A DNA stretch of 43,910 nt from an uncultured Clostridia bacterium (GTDB lineage Bacteria > Bacillota > Clostridia > Christensenellales > UBA1242), in NCBI GenBank assembly GCA_947062475.1, contig CAMSQA010000010.1:1-43910 (forward strand). The letters are read 5' to 3'. The notes beneath the pieces were generated by a model that saw only the letters and a program-made list of their open reading frames with translations, had not been told where the DNA came from and did no database searches. Below are positions 16,935-26,700 of this stretch, piece after piece. Numbering within the stretch: position 1 is the first letter of the stretch; every line of letters begins with the position of its first letter. A program made the position numbers and the translations under genes.

Positions 16935-17044
16935 TTAAAAAAGAATATATTTTATTATGTTTTGGATAAAATATAAAATAGACTTTTTTAATAATTAAAT
17001 GCTTGTGAGTTCTAAAAAAAAATTTTATGTAATAGGAGGCGTAT

Positions 17045-18391
17045 ATGAAAAAGACTTGGAAGGCTACTATATTTACTTTAGTAATAGTTCTTACAATGTC
17101 TTTTTTATTGACAGGTTGTGCTATTCCATTCTTTAAAAACTTTTTTAATAAAAAAACTTATTCTGCTACAAGTTGCTTGACGGAAAGAATAAGCAACGAT
17201 ATGGATATTTTCGATATTGCAAAGTTGTATCGTGATGGCGGAGCAACAGTTGCTGTCACTGTTGAAGGAAAGATTCAATCTTCAGGAGAACTTATAAGTG
17301 GGCATGGAAGTGGAATTTGTGTGGCATCAAAAGGATACACTACTTCACTTGAAAATGGATATCAGGCAAGCAAGGGCAGTTATATAGTCACAAATTATCA
17401 TGTAATTGATATTTTTGACAGCAATGAGATTTTCGATCGTCAACTTAATATTCTCGTTGAAAATGAAACTTTATATCCTGCAGAACTTTTATGGTTTAAT
17501 CAAGATCTTGATGTCGCAATTGTCTATAGTGATGAAGTAAATTTAAATTATGTGACAATGAAAGATAGGATTGTTGATTGTGAAAAACAAGAAAAACTTG
17601 ATTATGAACAGATTTTTACTATTGGTACTCCTGTAGAACTTGATTATTTAAATCGTCTTACAGTGGGCAATGTGGCAAGCAATAATCCTATGAATTTCTA
17701 TACATCTACTAAGATTTACCCTTATACGAATGCACAAGGGAAAATTACCTATACTGAATTTCCATCAAAAAACAATTCCCTTCTTCCTTATACTGTTTTA
17801 TCAAATTTGTATGAAGATGTAGTTGATATTGCGCTGGGTATTTCGCCAGGAAATTCTGGTGGCGGATGTTTTGATGCAAATGGATATTTAATAGGTTTGA
17901 CTACACTTGGTGGAGACGTCGAACAGACAAATGGAAACCAAATGAATGGAATGGTTTCAATTTATCCTATTATGCAAGTGCTTGATAAGATTATTGATAA
18001 TTATGAAAACAATGCCAATAATAAAATTTACACTTTTGAGACACTCGGTATAAAAGGCTTAGATGCAATAGAAGCAATCTATGCAAGTTATCTTAAAGAA
18101 AAAACTTCAAGTGCTTACTATTATTTAGATGGTGTTTTATATCCAGAAAGCAAAAAAGATATTTTTGATTTTGATTATGAAGGTTATTATATTATTTCCA
18201 ATTCAGGCACAACAGGTCTTTTAAAAGATTGTTTTATCACTTCTTGTAAGTTGAATAATGGAGAAATCGTTGAAATTGTTGATCGAAATGATTTATTATA
18301 TTTTCTTTTGAAGGCAAACAGTGGTGATAAAGTGTCTTTTACTTTGTATAATAACTTATTGGAAGAAAAAAATATTACGGTGAATTTATAA
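17045..18391 (+). CDS. HtrA/trypsin-like serine protease lipoprotein
   Basis: The 448-residue protein has a lipoprotein signal peptide ending LLTGC, so C25 should be lipidated and the protein anchored outside the membrane. Residues about 70-320 form a trypsin-like domain with H119 (in NYHVI), D156 (in DLDVAI) and S271 (in SPGNSGGG) in the order of HtrA/DegP proteases. An insert of about 60 residues lies between the aspartate and the serine. No PDZ domain is obvious in the ~130 residues after the protease domain, which appear beta-rich. It likely degrades or processes exported proteins. GGAGG lies close upstream of the ATG. The neighbours are the Ppx-like gene and a divergent mreB. A plain serine protease without chaperone function is possible. 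Confidence 0.85.
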   Translation: MKKTWKATIFTLVIVLTMSFLLTGCAIPFFKNFFNKKTYSATSCLTERISNDMDIFDIAKLYRDGGATVAVTVEGKIQSSGELISGHGSGICVASKGYTTSLENGYQASKGSYIVTNYHVIDIFDSNEIFDRQLNILVENETLYPAELLWFNQDLDVAIVYSDEVNLNYVTMKDRIVDCEKQEKLDYEQIFTIGTPVELDYLNRLTVGNVASNNPMNFYTSTKIYPYTNAQGKITYTEFPSKNNSLLPYTVLSNLYEDVVDIALGISPGNSGGGCFDANGYLIGLTTLGGDVEQTNGNQMNGMVSIYPIMQVLDKIIDNYENNANNKIYTFETLGIKGLDAIEAIYASYLKEKTSSAYYYLDGVLYPESKKDIFDFDYEGYYIISNSGTTGLLKDCFITSCKLNNGEIVEIVDRNDLLYFLLKANSGDKVSFTLYNNLLEEKNITVNL

Positions 18392-18468
18392 TTAAAAACA
18401 TAGATAAAATAAAAATGCTGAGAGAATAAAGGTTTGTATATAAATCTTGAAATACTTTGGAGAAAGAT

Positions 18469-19470
18469 ATGAATAAAATAAAATTTGCAATTGAAATAGG
18501 CGGAGCTTACACAAAAATCTTTGTCAAAGATGAAGGTTTTGCTTTATGTGAGCCAACATTAATTTCAGCTGAGCCAACACCACAAGGATATAAAATTATT
18601 GGTTTTGGAAAACATGCTAAAGATATGCTTGGAAAGACAAACGATAGTGTTGAAGTTTTCAGTCCAATTACAAATGGTCAGATAAATAATTATGAATATT
18701 TAAAACAACTTCTAATATATTATTTTGATCAACTCAATTTTAAACGTAAATATGACTCGTGTTTGGTCTTGGTCAATTGTGGATTATCAAAAAAAGATAA
18801 AGACAACTTTTTGACTATTATGCATGAAATTGGATTTAAAGAAGTTGTTTTAGTCCCAACAATAATTTGCAGTGCAATTGGTTCTGGCAAAAACATAAGT
18901 TCTACAAAAACAAATCTTGTTGTAAATATTGGTGGAGCAAATACTGACATTGCAGTCATCAACATGAATTCAATTGTCAAAGGTGCAACACTTGGAATTG
19001 GTGGAAAGGCAGTTGATGTTGCCATCGCAAACACAATTGCTTATAATCACGGAATAATAGTTGGAGTAAGCATTTGTGAAAAGCTTAAAATAGAAGTGGG
19101 TAGTTTATATAAGAATGATGGTTTGAATATGGAAATTACTGGTGTCGATATTGATAGCAAAATTCCACGATCATATATTATTTCTTCCCAAGACTTATTA
19201 GAAGTATTGGTGCCATTCTTTGATGAAATAATTAGAACCATTGATGTCACAATCACTTCAATGCCGCCAGAAATTTCAACTGATATAATCAATAATGGGG
19301 TGCTTTTTACTGGTGGAATGAGCAAAATAAATGGGCTAGAAAGTTATTTACGAAAAAACTTTAAATATCCTTTCAAGATAATTGAAGATGCTGAAAATGT
19401 TTCAATTTTAGGTGCAGGAAAGCTTCTTGATGATAAAGAATTGCTTAAAAAAATACTTGAAAATATTTAG
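18469..19470 (+). CDS. Divergent MreB/actin-like protein
   Basis: The 333-residue protein has the length and motif order of MreB, the actin homologue that organises cell-wall synthesis along the cylinder. Recognisable parts are the phosphate-1 strand (EIGGAYTK, residues 9-16), an EPTLISAE stretch, phosphate-2 (NIGGANTDIAV, from N153), the GVSICEKLKIEVGS helix, PRSYIIS, the TSMPPEISTDI segment and the adenosine motif FTGGMSKI. Two normally invariant aspartates differ: E9 replaces the phosphate-1 aspartate and N153 the phosphate-2 aspartate. ATP hydrolysis may therefore be weak or absent. I chose the ATG at 18469, with GGAG six bases upstream, over an in-frame TTG at 18457. mreC and mreD are not next to it; minD and minE follow, which fits a reduced mre-min cluster. 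Confidence 0.8.
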   Translation: MNKIKFAIEIGGAYTKIFVKDEGFALCEPTLISAEPTPQGYKIIGFGKHAKDMLGKTNDSVEVFSPITNGQINNYEYLKQLLIYYFDQLNFKRKYDSCLVLVNCGLSKKDKDNFLTIMHEIGFKEVVLVPTIICSAIGSGKNISSTKTNLVVNIGGANTDIAVINMNSIVKGATLGIGGKAVDVAIANTIAYNHGIIVGVSICEKLKIEVGSLYKNDGLNMEITGVDIDSKIPRSYIISSQDLLEVLVPFFDEIIRTIDVTITSMPPEISTDIINNGVLFTGGMSKINGLESYLRKNFKYPFKIIEDAENVSILGAGKLLDDKELLKKILENI

Positions 19471-19547
19471 TAGTTTTTCAAATATTATCAACTTTATAAA
19501 TAAATCAATTTATGACAAAAAAGGGAAGGAAACGACATTTCTTCTCT

Positions 19548-19576
19548 TTTGTTATATAGTGCTGTTTTGTTAAAAT
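19548..19576 (+). promoter_or_regulatory. Candidate SigA promoter for minD-minE
   Basis: TTGTTA (19548-19553) and TAAAAT (19571-19576) are 17 bases apart, about 34 bases before the minD start. Confidence 0.4.
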
Positions 19577-19609
19577 AATATAGAAAGATTTTTTTATCAG
19601 GAGTGAGCT

Positions 19610-20401
19610 ATGGCAAGAAAAATTGTTATGACCAGTGGAAAAGGCGGTGTGGGCAAAACGACAGTTTGTGCAAATCTCGGAATACAACTTGCAAAGTTGG
19701 GCTTCAGAGTAGCATTAATTGATGTTGATATAGGTCTTAACAACCTTGACGTAGTCATGGGAGTTGAAAATCAAGTTGTTTTTGATATTACTGATGTGGT
19801 AATGGGAAAATGTAGACCTAGACAGGCACTTGTGCAGGACAGAAACATATCGTCGCTTTATATTTTACCATCATCTCATGCTTATAATAAAACGACCATA
19901 TTAGGAGAACATGTAAAAAATGTTGTTCAGCAAATCGACAACAGCTTTGATTATATTCTTATTGATTGTCCTGCAGGTGTGGAAGCTGGTTTTCATAGAG
20001 CGGTTTTTCCTGCAAATGAGGCTTTGATTGTTGTGACACCTCATCTTTCTTCAATAAGAGACGCAGATAAAGTCATCGCCTTATTAGATGAATATAATAT
20101 TGAATATAAAGGACTTGTGATAAACAGAATGAGGGGAGATCTACTTTTAAATGGGGATCTGATGACTATTGAAAGCATTGTTAGAGCACTTAATATTCCG
20201 CTTTTGGGCGTAATTCCAGAAGATGATGCTATTGGCTCTTCTTGCTCGGTTGGGGGCAGACTTCAATCAATTGAAAGTGCAAGAGCTTTTACCCTTCTCA
20301 GTGAAAATATTCATAATGGGTCAAAAAAGATATTTGATTGTACATTTAAATATCGTGGAGCATTAGGATACCTAAAGAGAAATTTAAGAAAAAGAGTTTG
20401 A
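19610..20401 (+). CDS. minD: Septum site-determining ATPase MinD
   Basis: MinD is a ParA-type ATPase that binds the membrane as a dimer and places the division inhibitor away from mid-cell. The 263-residue protein has the deviant Walker A motif GKGGVGKTT (residues 10-18), the Walker A' segment ALIDVDIGLNNLD and the YILIDCPAG Walker B strand. The last ~18 residues (FKYRGALGYLKRNLRKRV) form an amphipathic basic helix, the membrane-targeting sequence of MinD. CAGGAG precedes the ATG. The gene follows the MreB-like gene after 139 bases and is followed by minE after 20 bases. minC is not visible, so the effector is missing from this locus. Confidence 0.96.
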   Translation: MARKIVMTSGKGGVGKTTVCANLGIQLAKLGFRVALIDVDIGLNNLDVVMGVENQVVFDITDVVMGKCRPRQALVQDRNISSLYILPSSHAYNKTTILGEHVKNVVQQIDNSFDYILIDCPAGVEAGFHRAVFPANEALIVVTPHLSSIRDADKVIALLDEYNIEYKGLVINRMRGDLLLNGDLMTIESIVRALNIPLLGVIPEDDAIGSSCSVGGRLQSIESARAFTLLSENIHNGSKKIFDCTFKYRGALGYLKRNLRKRV

Positions 20402-20421
20402 CGTGGTTGCAGGGGGATTAT

Positions 20422-20652
20422 ATGGATTATAAAATTGCAAAAAGAATGAATTGTATTTTAAACAACGATAAAATGTGTGACCCTCAACGTGTATGTGAAA
20501 TATTAAAGGAAGAAATAAAACCTGTGCTTGAAAACTATCTTTCTATAAAAAATGATGTTAATATCCGCTTTAAAAAGGAAAACAATCGAAATATTTTTTT
20601 CTTGGAGATTGAGGCGGACAGGATAAAACCTTTTGGTTATATTCCATATTAA
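20422..20652 (+). CDS. minE: MinE-like topological specificity factor (short, divergent)
   Basis: MinE stimulates the MinD ATPase and drives its oscillation or polar confinement. This 76-residue protein aligns with MinE by pattern: an AKRMNCILNNDK segment at the site of the MinD-contact helix (normally AKxRLxxILxxDR), ILKEEIKPVLENYLSIKNDVNI matching the dimerisation strand/helix region, and an FFLEIEADR terminal strand. It lacks most of the N-terminal membrane helix, has only a short start before the contact region, and ends in an unusual PFGYIPY tail. AGGGGG lies five bases before the ATG at 20422; an in-frame TTG overlapping minD has no such site. Position directly after minD supports the call. 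Confidence 0.75.
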   Translation: MDYKIAKRMNCILNNDKMCDPQRVCEILKEEIKPVLENYLSIKNDVNIRFKKENNRNIFFLEIEADRIKPFGYIPY

Positions 20653-20676
20653 AAATAAAAAATAATTTTAGAAATT

Positions 20677-20707
20677 AAAAATCCACAGATTTTCTGTGGA
20701 TTTTTTT
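20677..20707. terminator. Bidirectional terminator after minE and the 2149-residue protein gene
   Basis: ATCCACAGA (20681-20689) pairs with TCTGTGGAT (20693-20701) with a 3-base loop, flanked by A and T runs. It separates minE from the convergent gene that ends at 20723. Confidence 0.88.
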
Positions 20708-20722
20708 ACTATTTTATCTCAT

Positions 20723-23700
20723 TTAATTTTGTTTCCAGCAAGCATAAAGAGTGGTATCCTGCGTGATAGTAATTGATGTGAAACCACTGTCAGCTTTTGT
20801 AAATTTTTTCCAAGCACTTGTGCCCCAACTTGTTGCAGTGAAAAGTTTACCTTTTCCGAGTGCATTTGTTGTTGCTTCACAAGTAGGTCTATACTCAGGC
20901 TGAGAAAGGTCAAGGATTGTTCCGTCAAGCACTTTAATTGAAGGCATTGGTGTAGGTGCTTTTGTAATCGCACTTCCATCCACACAACCATAAACGATAT
21001 ACCAATCCAAAACAAACGAAACATTATAGTAATATTTTGTTTCATTTTCCCAGATAGCGATAATTTCAACATTTTCATTTGGCATGACAGAAGGTCTTTC
21101 TGTGATAATTCCGTTTACAGAGAAACCTTTGAAATAGTAATAGTCTCTTTGTGTTTGCGAGCCGTCATCGATATAATAGTCTTCTTGACTTGCAACGGAA
21201 AGACTTTGTCCCTGCCAATATTCAATAATACTATCTTCAATATTGCCATATTCTGATTTTATTGAAAGGGTGTATTTATTTCTTATATGAAGAGAAAGGT
21301 CATATTCAGGCATTATAAGAGAAGAATTAAATTCATCCATATAATTTTCGTCAAGATAGAACTTGGTATTTTCGTTTACCATATCTACGCCACTTAAATC
21401 AATATTTTTCCCTGCCGCAAGATAAACTGAATAGATGACGTTGCCATTATCATAAAGATTGAATTTAAAAGAGTGTTCAACGCTTTCAAGAATCCAATTT
21501 GCATAGAGTGTAGTGTCTGATTTAGGCATAACTGCCAAATTGAATTTTTCGTTGAAATCTTCATCCAAATACCAACCAGTAAATGAATATGTTGAAACTG
21601 TTTTTCCATCTTCAGCAACAACTTGATAAGCTTTAAGCGAAGGAAGGATAAGCTTTTCTCCTTCTAAAAGAGTTATATTTTCAATTGAAGTATCGATGAA
21701 AGTGACAAAATTGATAGTTGAATATCGAAGTGTTTCAATATTCCATTTTGCAAACAATGTGACATCATTTTGAGGCATTGTGGTGTTTGTAAACAATGAA
21801 TCTTCTTCAAAATTTTCACTTGTAAACCAGCCAATAAAAGTCATCGTGGTTTTTTCAATTCCATCATTTTTTACGATTGTATCAAGTGTTGGAATAGAAA
21901 TTTGTGTTTTAAAAGGTGCAATAATTGGAGCAACTTCCACTTCTGAATTTGAAACAAAAGTAATTGTTCGAAGAATTTCACTTGTTTTCTTCCATTCTCC
22001 GTCACCAATTTTTTCCATCATAGTGTCGTATGCGAAAGTATAAGCATTATCATAGTCATAAAGTTCTTGCATTTTATAATCGATATTTTTGCCGTAATCT
22101 ACGATTTTGATAATTTTTGCTTTATCATCTTGGTTGTCTTTAAGTGGAGTAGCCAAATTGACAAATCCATCTAGAATAGACATATTCATACCAAGTGCTT
22201 GAAGATATGTTTCTCCAATTTCATTTTCACCAACATAAAGTCTTAAACCTAATTTCCCAAGAACTTTATTGTCAGCAATTTCAGCTATATTCAAAGTAAG
22301 ATTATATATTGTTTGAGTGTTGTCAGCATTTTCTTTAATACTGAAACCACTTAAAACATTATTGAGATTGATAGTATCGCCTTCGCGATATTTTTCAGCT
22401 GGCTTTTTGATTTGATCCATAATTGTATCAGTAAAGCCAAAAGCAAATTGAATATAGGTGTAAATATCATTCATAAGTGAATTTGAAGTGAGTTTAACTG
22501 TCTGTTGACGAAGTTTGTTGTCCTTCGTTTCTTGTCTAAACATATAAATATCATCATCAATAAAATAGATTTTTGTGCTTCTATTTTTTACATTTTCAAA
22601 CAATCCTTTTGTGACGAAAGGTATTGTTGGAATATTTGGAAATTCAAGTATTAATTGAAGTTTCTTTTCAACTACTTTGATATAGATATCAAATTCAACT
22701 GTATCAAGTGCAAGGCTGCCAAGTTTTAAGTCAATAAATCCATTTACATGGAAGTCCTCACGTTTTGACATATTTTTAGCAGCATTTACAAGTCTGAAAA
22801 TTTCTTCTATATTGACGTAGTCATCGCCGAATGTCATTCTTTCAATTGGGTCAAAACTTCCTTTAATTGAGCCTTCTATTTTCATCTCGTCAATATTTAC
22901 AAAAATCAAAATTTCTTGTTTGTTGTTTGTAAGGTTGACGTTTATTCCATTGATGATAAACTCAAGTCCATTCTCAGTTTGTTTAAAACTTGAAAACAGT
23001 GGATTTACCTTATCATCATTTTCAAATGAATCAACAACAGCTTTTGAAATTCCAATTAAATCTAAAATTGGATCAATAAGAGTGTCAAGTCCATCGGTCA
23101 GTTCTTCAATTGCTTTTGGAAGTTCATTTAAGTCAGAGACTAGTTTGATTTGATTGAAGATATTAATATAGACTTTGTTGTTTTCATAATAAATTGAAAT
23201 CGGTCCTTGATAAATAAGTGCATTAAATTCAGCATAGAGGTTTTCCGCTTTGTCAATATTGAAAGCAACAGGTATTTCAAGTGCTTTGGATTTGATATTA
23301 AAATTACCAGAAATGGTATCGGCTTTCATTATATCTAAAACATTTTGAAGAGTAGGAAGAACATCAATTATATTGATATAGTTTTCTTTGTTTGTTTTTA
23401 AAGCATTGTCGACATATTCAATAGTCTTTGCATTGATAGAAATGCCAAATCCATTAAATTGAATATTGGTAAGCATTTTATCAATCACTTCAAGTGTAAT
23501 TGTTTTATCGCCAAGTGGAATGATTGTCTTGTTTCCATCGACAACAATATTTTCAAAGAAATCTTTATCAATTTGTGAGATGTCAAATTTAATTTCATCA
23601 AGATTGATGTCTATATCAAATTCACCTTTGATAGTGTCAACAACATTTTCAATATTTCCGCTCTCTACGGCATTTAAAAGTTTGCTGATAAGCTCAACAG

Positions 23701-26700
23701 GGAGGTTAAATCCAAATTCTGAATTTAGCATTTCAAGAACAGTAGGGCATTCAAAGATGTCAAATTTGACAAAAATGTTTTTATACTCAAGATAAACAAT
23801 ATTCTTTTCAAGTAAGATATTAAAGTTTTCTTTTGCATAATTTGCATTTAGATAAAGCTTGAGATTTTCGATGTCTATGAAAATTTTTCCATTTACATCA
23901 ATCTTGTCATAATTTACATCAAAATCAAAAGCGATGGTCTTTTGCATAAGGTAATTTACACTGCCTTCAACAGCTTGAATGATACCAGAATTGATGATAA
24001 CTTTTGCAAGATCAAGGACATCTTCAATTTTTGTGTATTCATCATCATTGAAAACTGGAATGTTTACAATGGTATCACTTGCAATGACAGTAGCATTAAA
24101 GCTTAAATCATTAAACTTAGAAGAAACATTAATCTGTTTTGAACCATTTTCAATATCAAGCACAAGATCATTGAAAAGTGTAATTACAATTCCATTTTCT
24201 GTTTTTACAAGACCTTTGATGAGAAGTGGATTGATATTTGGGTCTACAATTCCAAGTATAACATCAATTAATTCCTCACAAATTTCATTTTTATCAATAT
24301 TTATATTTAAATTAATATCTTTGATAAATTGGTCAATAGTTTGTGCAAGATTTGAAATTTCGCTTACAAGCATGAGTTTGTTGTCAGCATTCAAGTAAAG
24401 CTTGTTGTCCAGATAACTTATCTTGATTGGCAATTGATAAATAGTGGTTGTGATTTCTGCATACAAGTTTTCAGATTTTGAAATTGTATAATTAAATGTC
24501 AAGTCAAGATTTTTATTTGAAATATTAAAGTTACCAGAAATGGTATCGGCTTTCATTATATCTAAAACATTTTGAAGAGTAGGAAGAACATCAATTATAT
24601 TGATATAGTTTTCTTTGTTTGTTTTTAAAGCATTGTCGACATATTCAATAGTCTTTGCATTGATAGAAATGCCAAATCCATTAAATTGAATATTGGTAAG
24701 CATTTTATCAATCACTTCAAGTGTAATTGTTTTATCGCCAAGTGGAATGATTGTCTTGTTTCCATCGACAACAATATTTTCAAAGAAATCTTTATCAATT
24801 TGTGAGATGTCAAATTTAATTTCATCAAGATTGATGTCTATATCAAATTCACCTTTGATAGTGTCAACAACATTTTCAATATTTCCGCTCTCTACGGCAT
24901 TTAAAAGTTTGCTGATAAGCTCAACAGGGAGGTTAAATCCAAATTCTGAATTTAGCATTTCAAGAACAGTAGGGCATTCAAAGATGTCAAATTTGACAAA
25001 AATGTTTTTATACTCAAGATAAACAATATTCTTTTCAAGTAAGATATTAAAGTTTTCTTTTGCATAATTTGCATTTAGATAAAGCTTGAGATTTTCGATG
25101 TCTATGAAAATTTTTCCATTTACATCAATCTTGTCATAATTTACATCAAAATCAAAAGCGATGGTCTTTTGCATAAGGTAATTTACACTGCCTTCAACAG
25201 CTTGAATGATACCAGAATTGATGATAACTTTTGCAAGATCAAGGACATCTTCAATTTTTGTGTATTCATCATCATTGAAAACTGGAATGTTTACAATGGT
25301 ATCACTTGCAATGACAGTAGCATTAAAGCTTAAATCATTAAACTTAGAAGAAACATTAATCTGTTTTGAACCATTTTCAATATCAAGCACAAGATCATTG
25401 AAGAGTGTAATTACAATTCCATTTTCTGTTTTTACAAGTCCTTTGATGAGAAGTGGTGCAGAGTCAGGTTTAAATATTCCGCCTAAATCTTTTATTGCAG
25501 AAGTTATACCAGAAAGGTCAATATCATAATTGATGTTGCTTAAAAAATCTATTATTTCATCAAAAATGTTTTCAAGATTTATTACTGCTTTAAACTTATC
25601 AGCAAAATTAATATAAATCTTGTCATTAAGCTTTTCTATTGTTAATTGGTAATTTTCAAGCCATGTTGAAAGTTTAAGATAATTGTTGTCAAGAGATAAA
25701 ATAAAGTCGATAGGCAGTGAATAATCTTTAAATTCAAGATTGATAGTGCCATTTATAGAGTTTCCGTTTAAAATATTGATAGCATTTTGAAGGGTAGGGA
25801 GTAGGTCAACGATATTTATATAATTACTTTCGTCAACGTTTAGGTCGAAGTTTTTATAATTAATGGTATTGATATTTATATCCGCATTTTGTCCAATAAA
25901 ACCGATAGAACTTAGTTTGTCATTATCAAGTCCAATAGAAATTAATCCAATATTTTTAAGCAATATATTGGTCTTGTTGTTTTCAATAAACACTTTTTCA
26001 AGTATTGAAAGGTCAAAGCTTTTTATATTTGAAAGGTCAAATCCAAGCTGTGCGAGTTTATCTATCAATTCATCTTTATTGAAATCTTTTAAAAGATTGA
26101 TAATATCATCTATTGGAAGTTTGATTCCAAAACAATCTTCAATAAAATCACATACCAATGCATAGTCATTGAGATTGAATTTTAGATAAACATTTTCAAA
26201 TTCAAGATAAATAAAATTGTTTTTCAAAATTAAATTGACAATTTTGTCCTTAATATTGACAGATAATTTGCTTTCATATTGTTGTGGATTGTAATAAGCT
26301 TCACCTGTGATATTAAATTCCTCATATTTCGCGTTGATATTCACAGCGAATTTTTCTTCTGTCTTAAAGTAATTTATTGCGCCTGTCGCAATATCTAAAA
26401 GATTATTCACATTAACATAATCTTTTTCATTTTTATTGGTAATATAAATTTGTTCTGGATAAGCGATAGATGCTTTTACGTCAACCGCAATGTTTTCTGC
26501 GTTGTATCCAAAATTTAAGGCTTTTGCTTTATAATCTTTATCACATTTAAGTGTAAGCACCTGTTCTATCACAGGAATTGTGATAAGAAGATTTATTGTT
26601 TCAGGGTCATTTTCTTCCATTTCTTCTGTCAAATTTGAAAATAGGCCAAGTATAGCATTCAAATCCATTTCGCCAAGCATTCCACTGATGTCTGGAAGCT

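Noticed and set aside
20723..21000. Sortase (LPxTG) anchor at the end of the giant protein
   Set aside because: The C-terminus ends within an InlB-type repeat with no LPxTG, hydrophobic helix or basic tail.
24693..25529. Long plus-strand frames opposite the giant gene, some repeated
   Set aside because: They mirror the minus-strand repeats and have S/I/F-rich translations typical of antisense frames; no ribosome sites.
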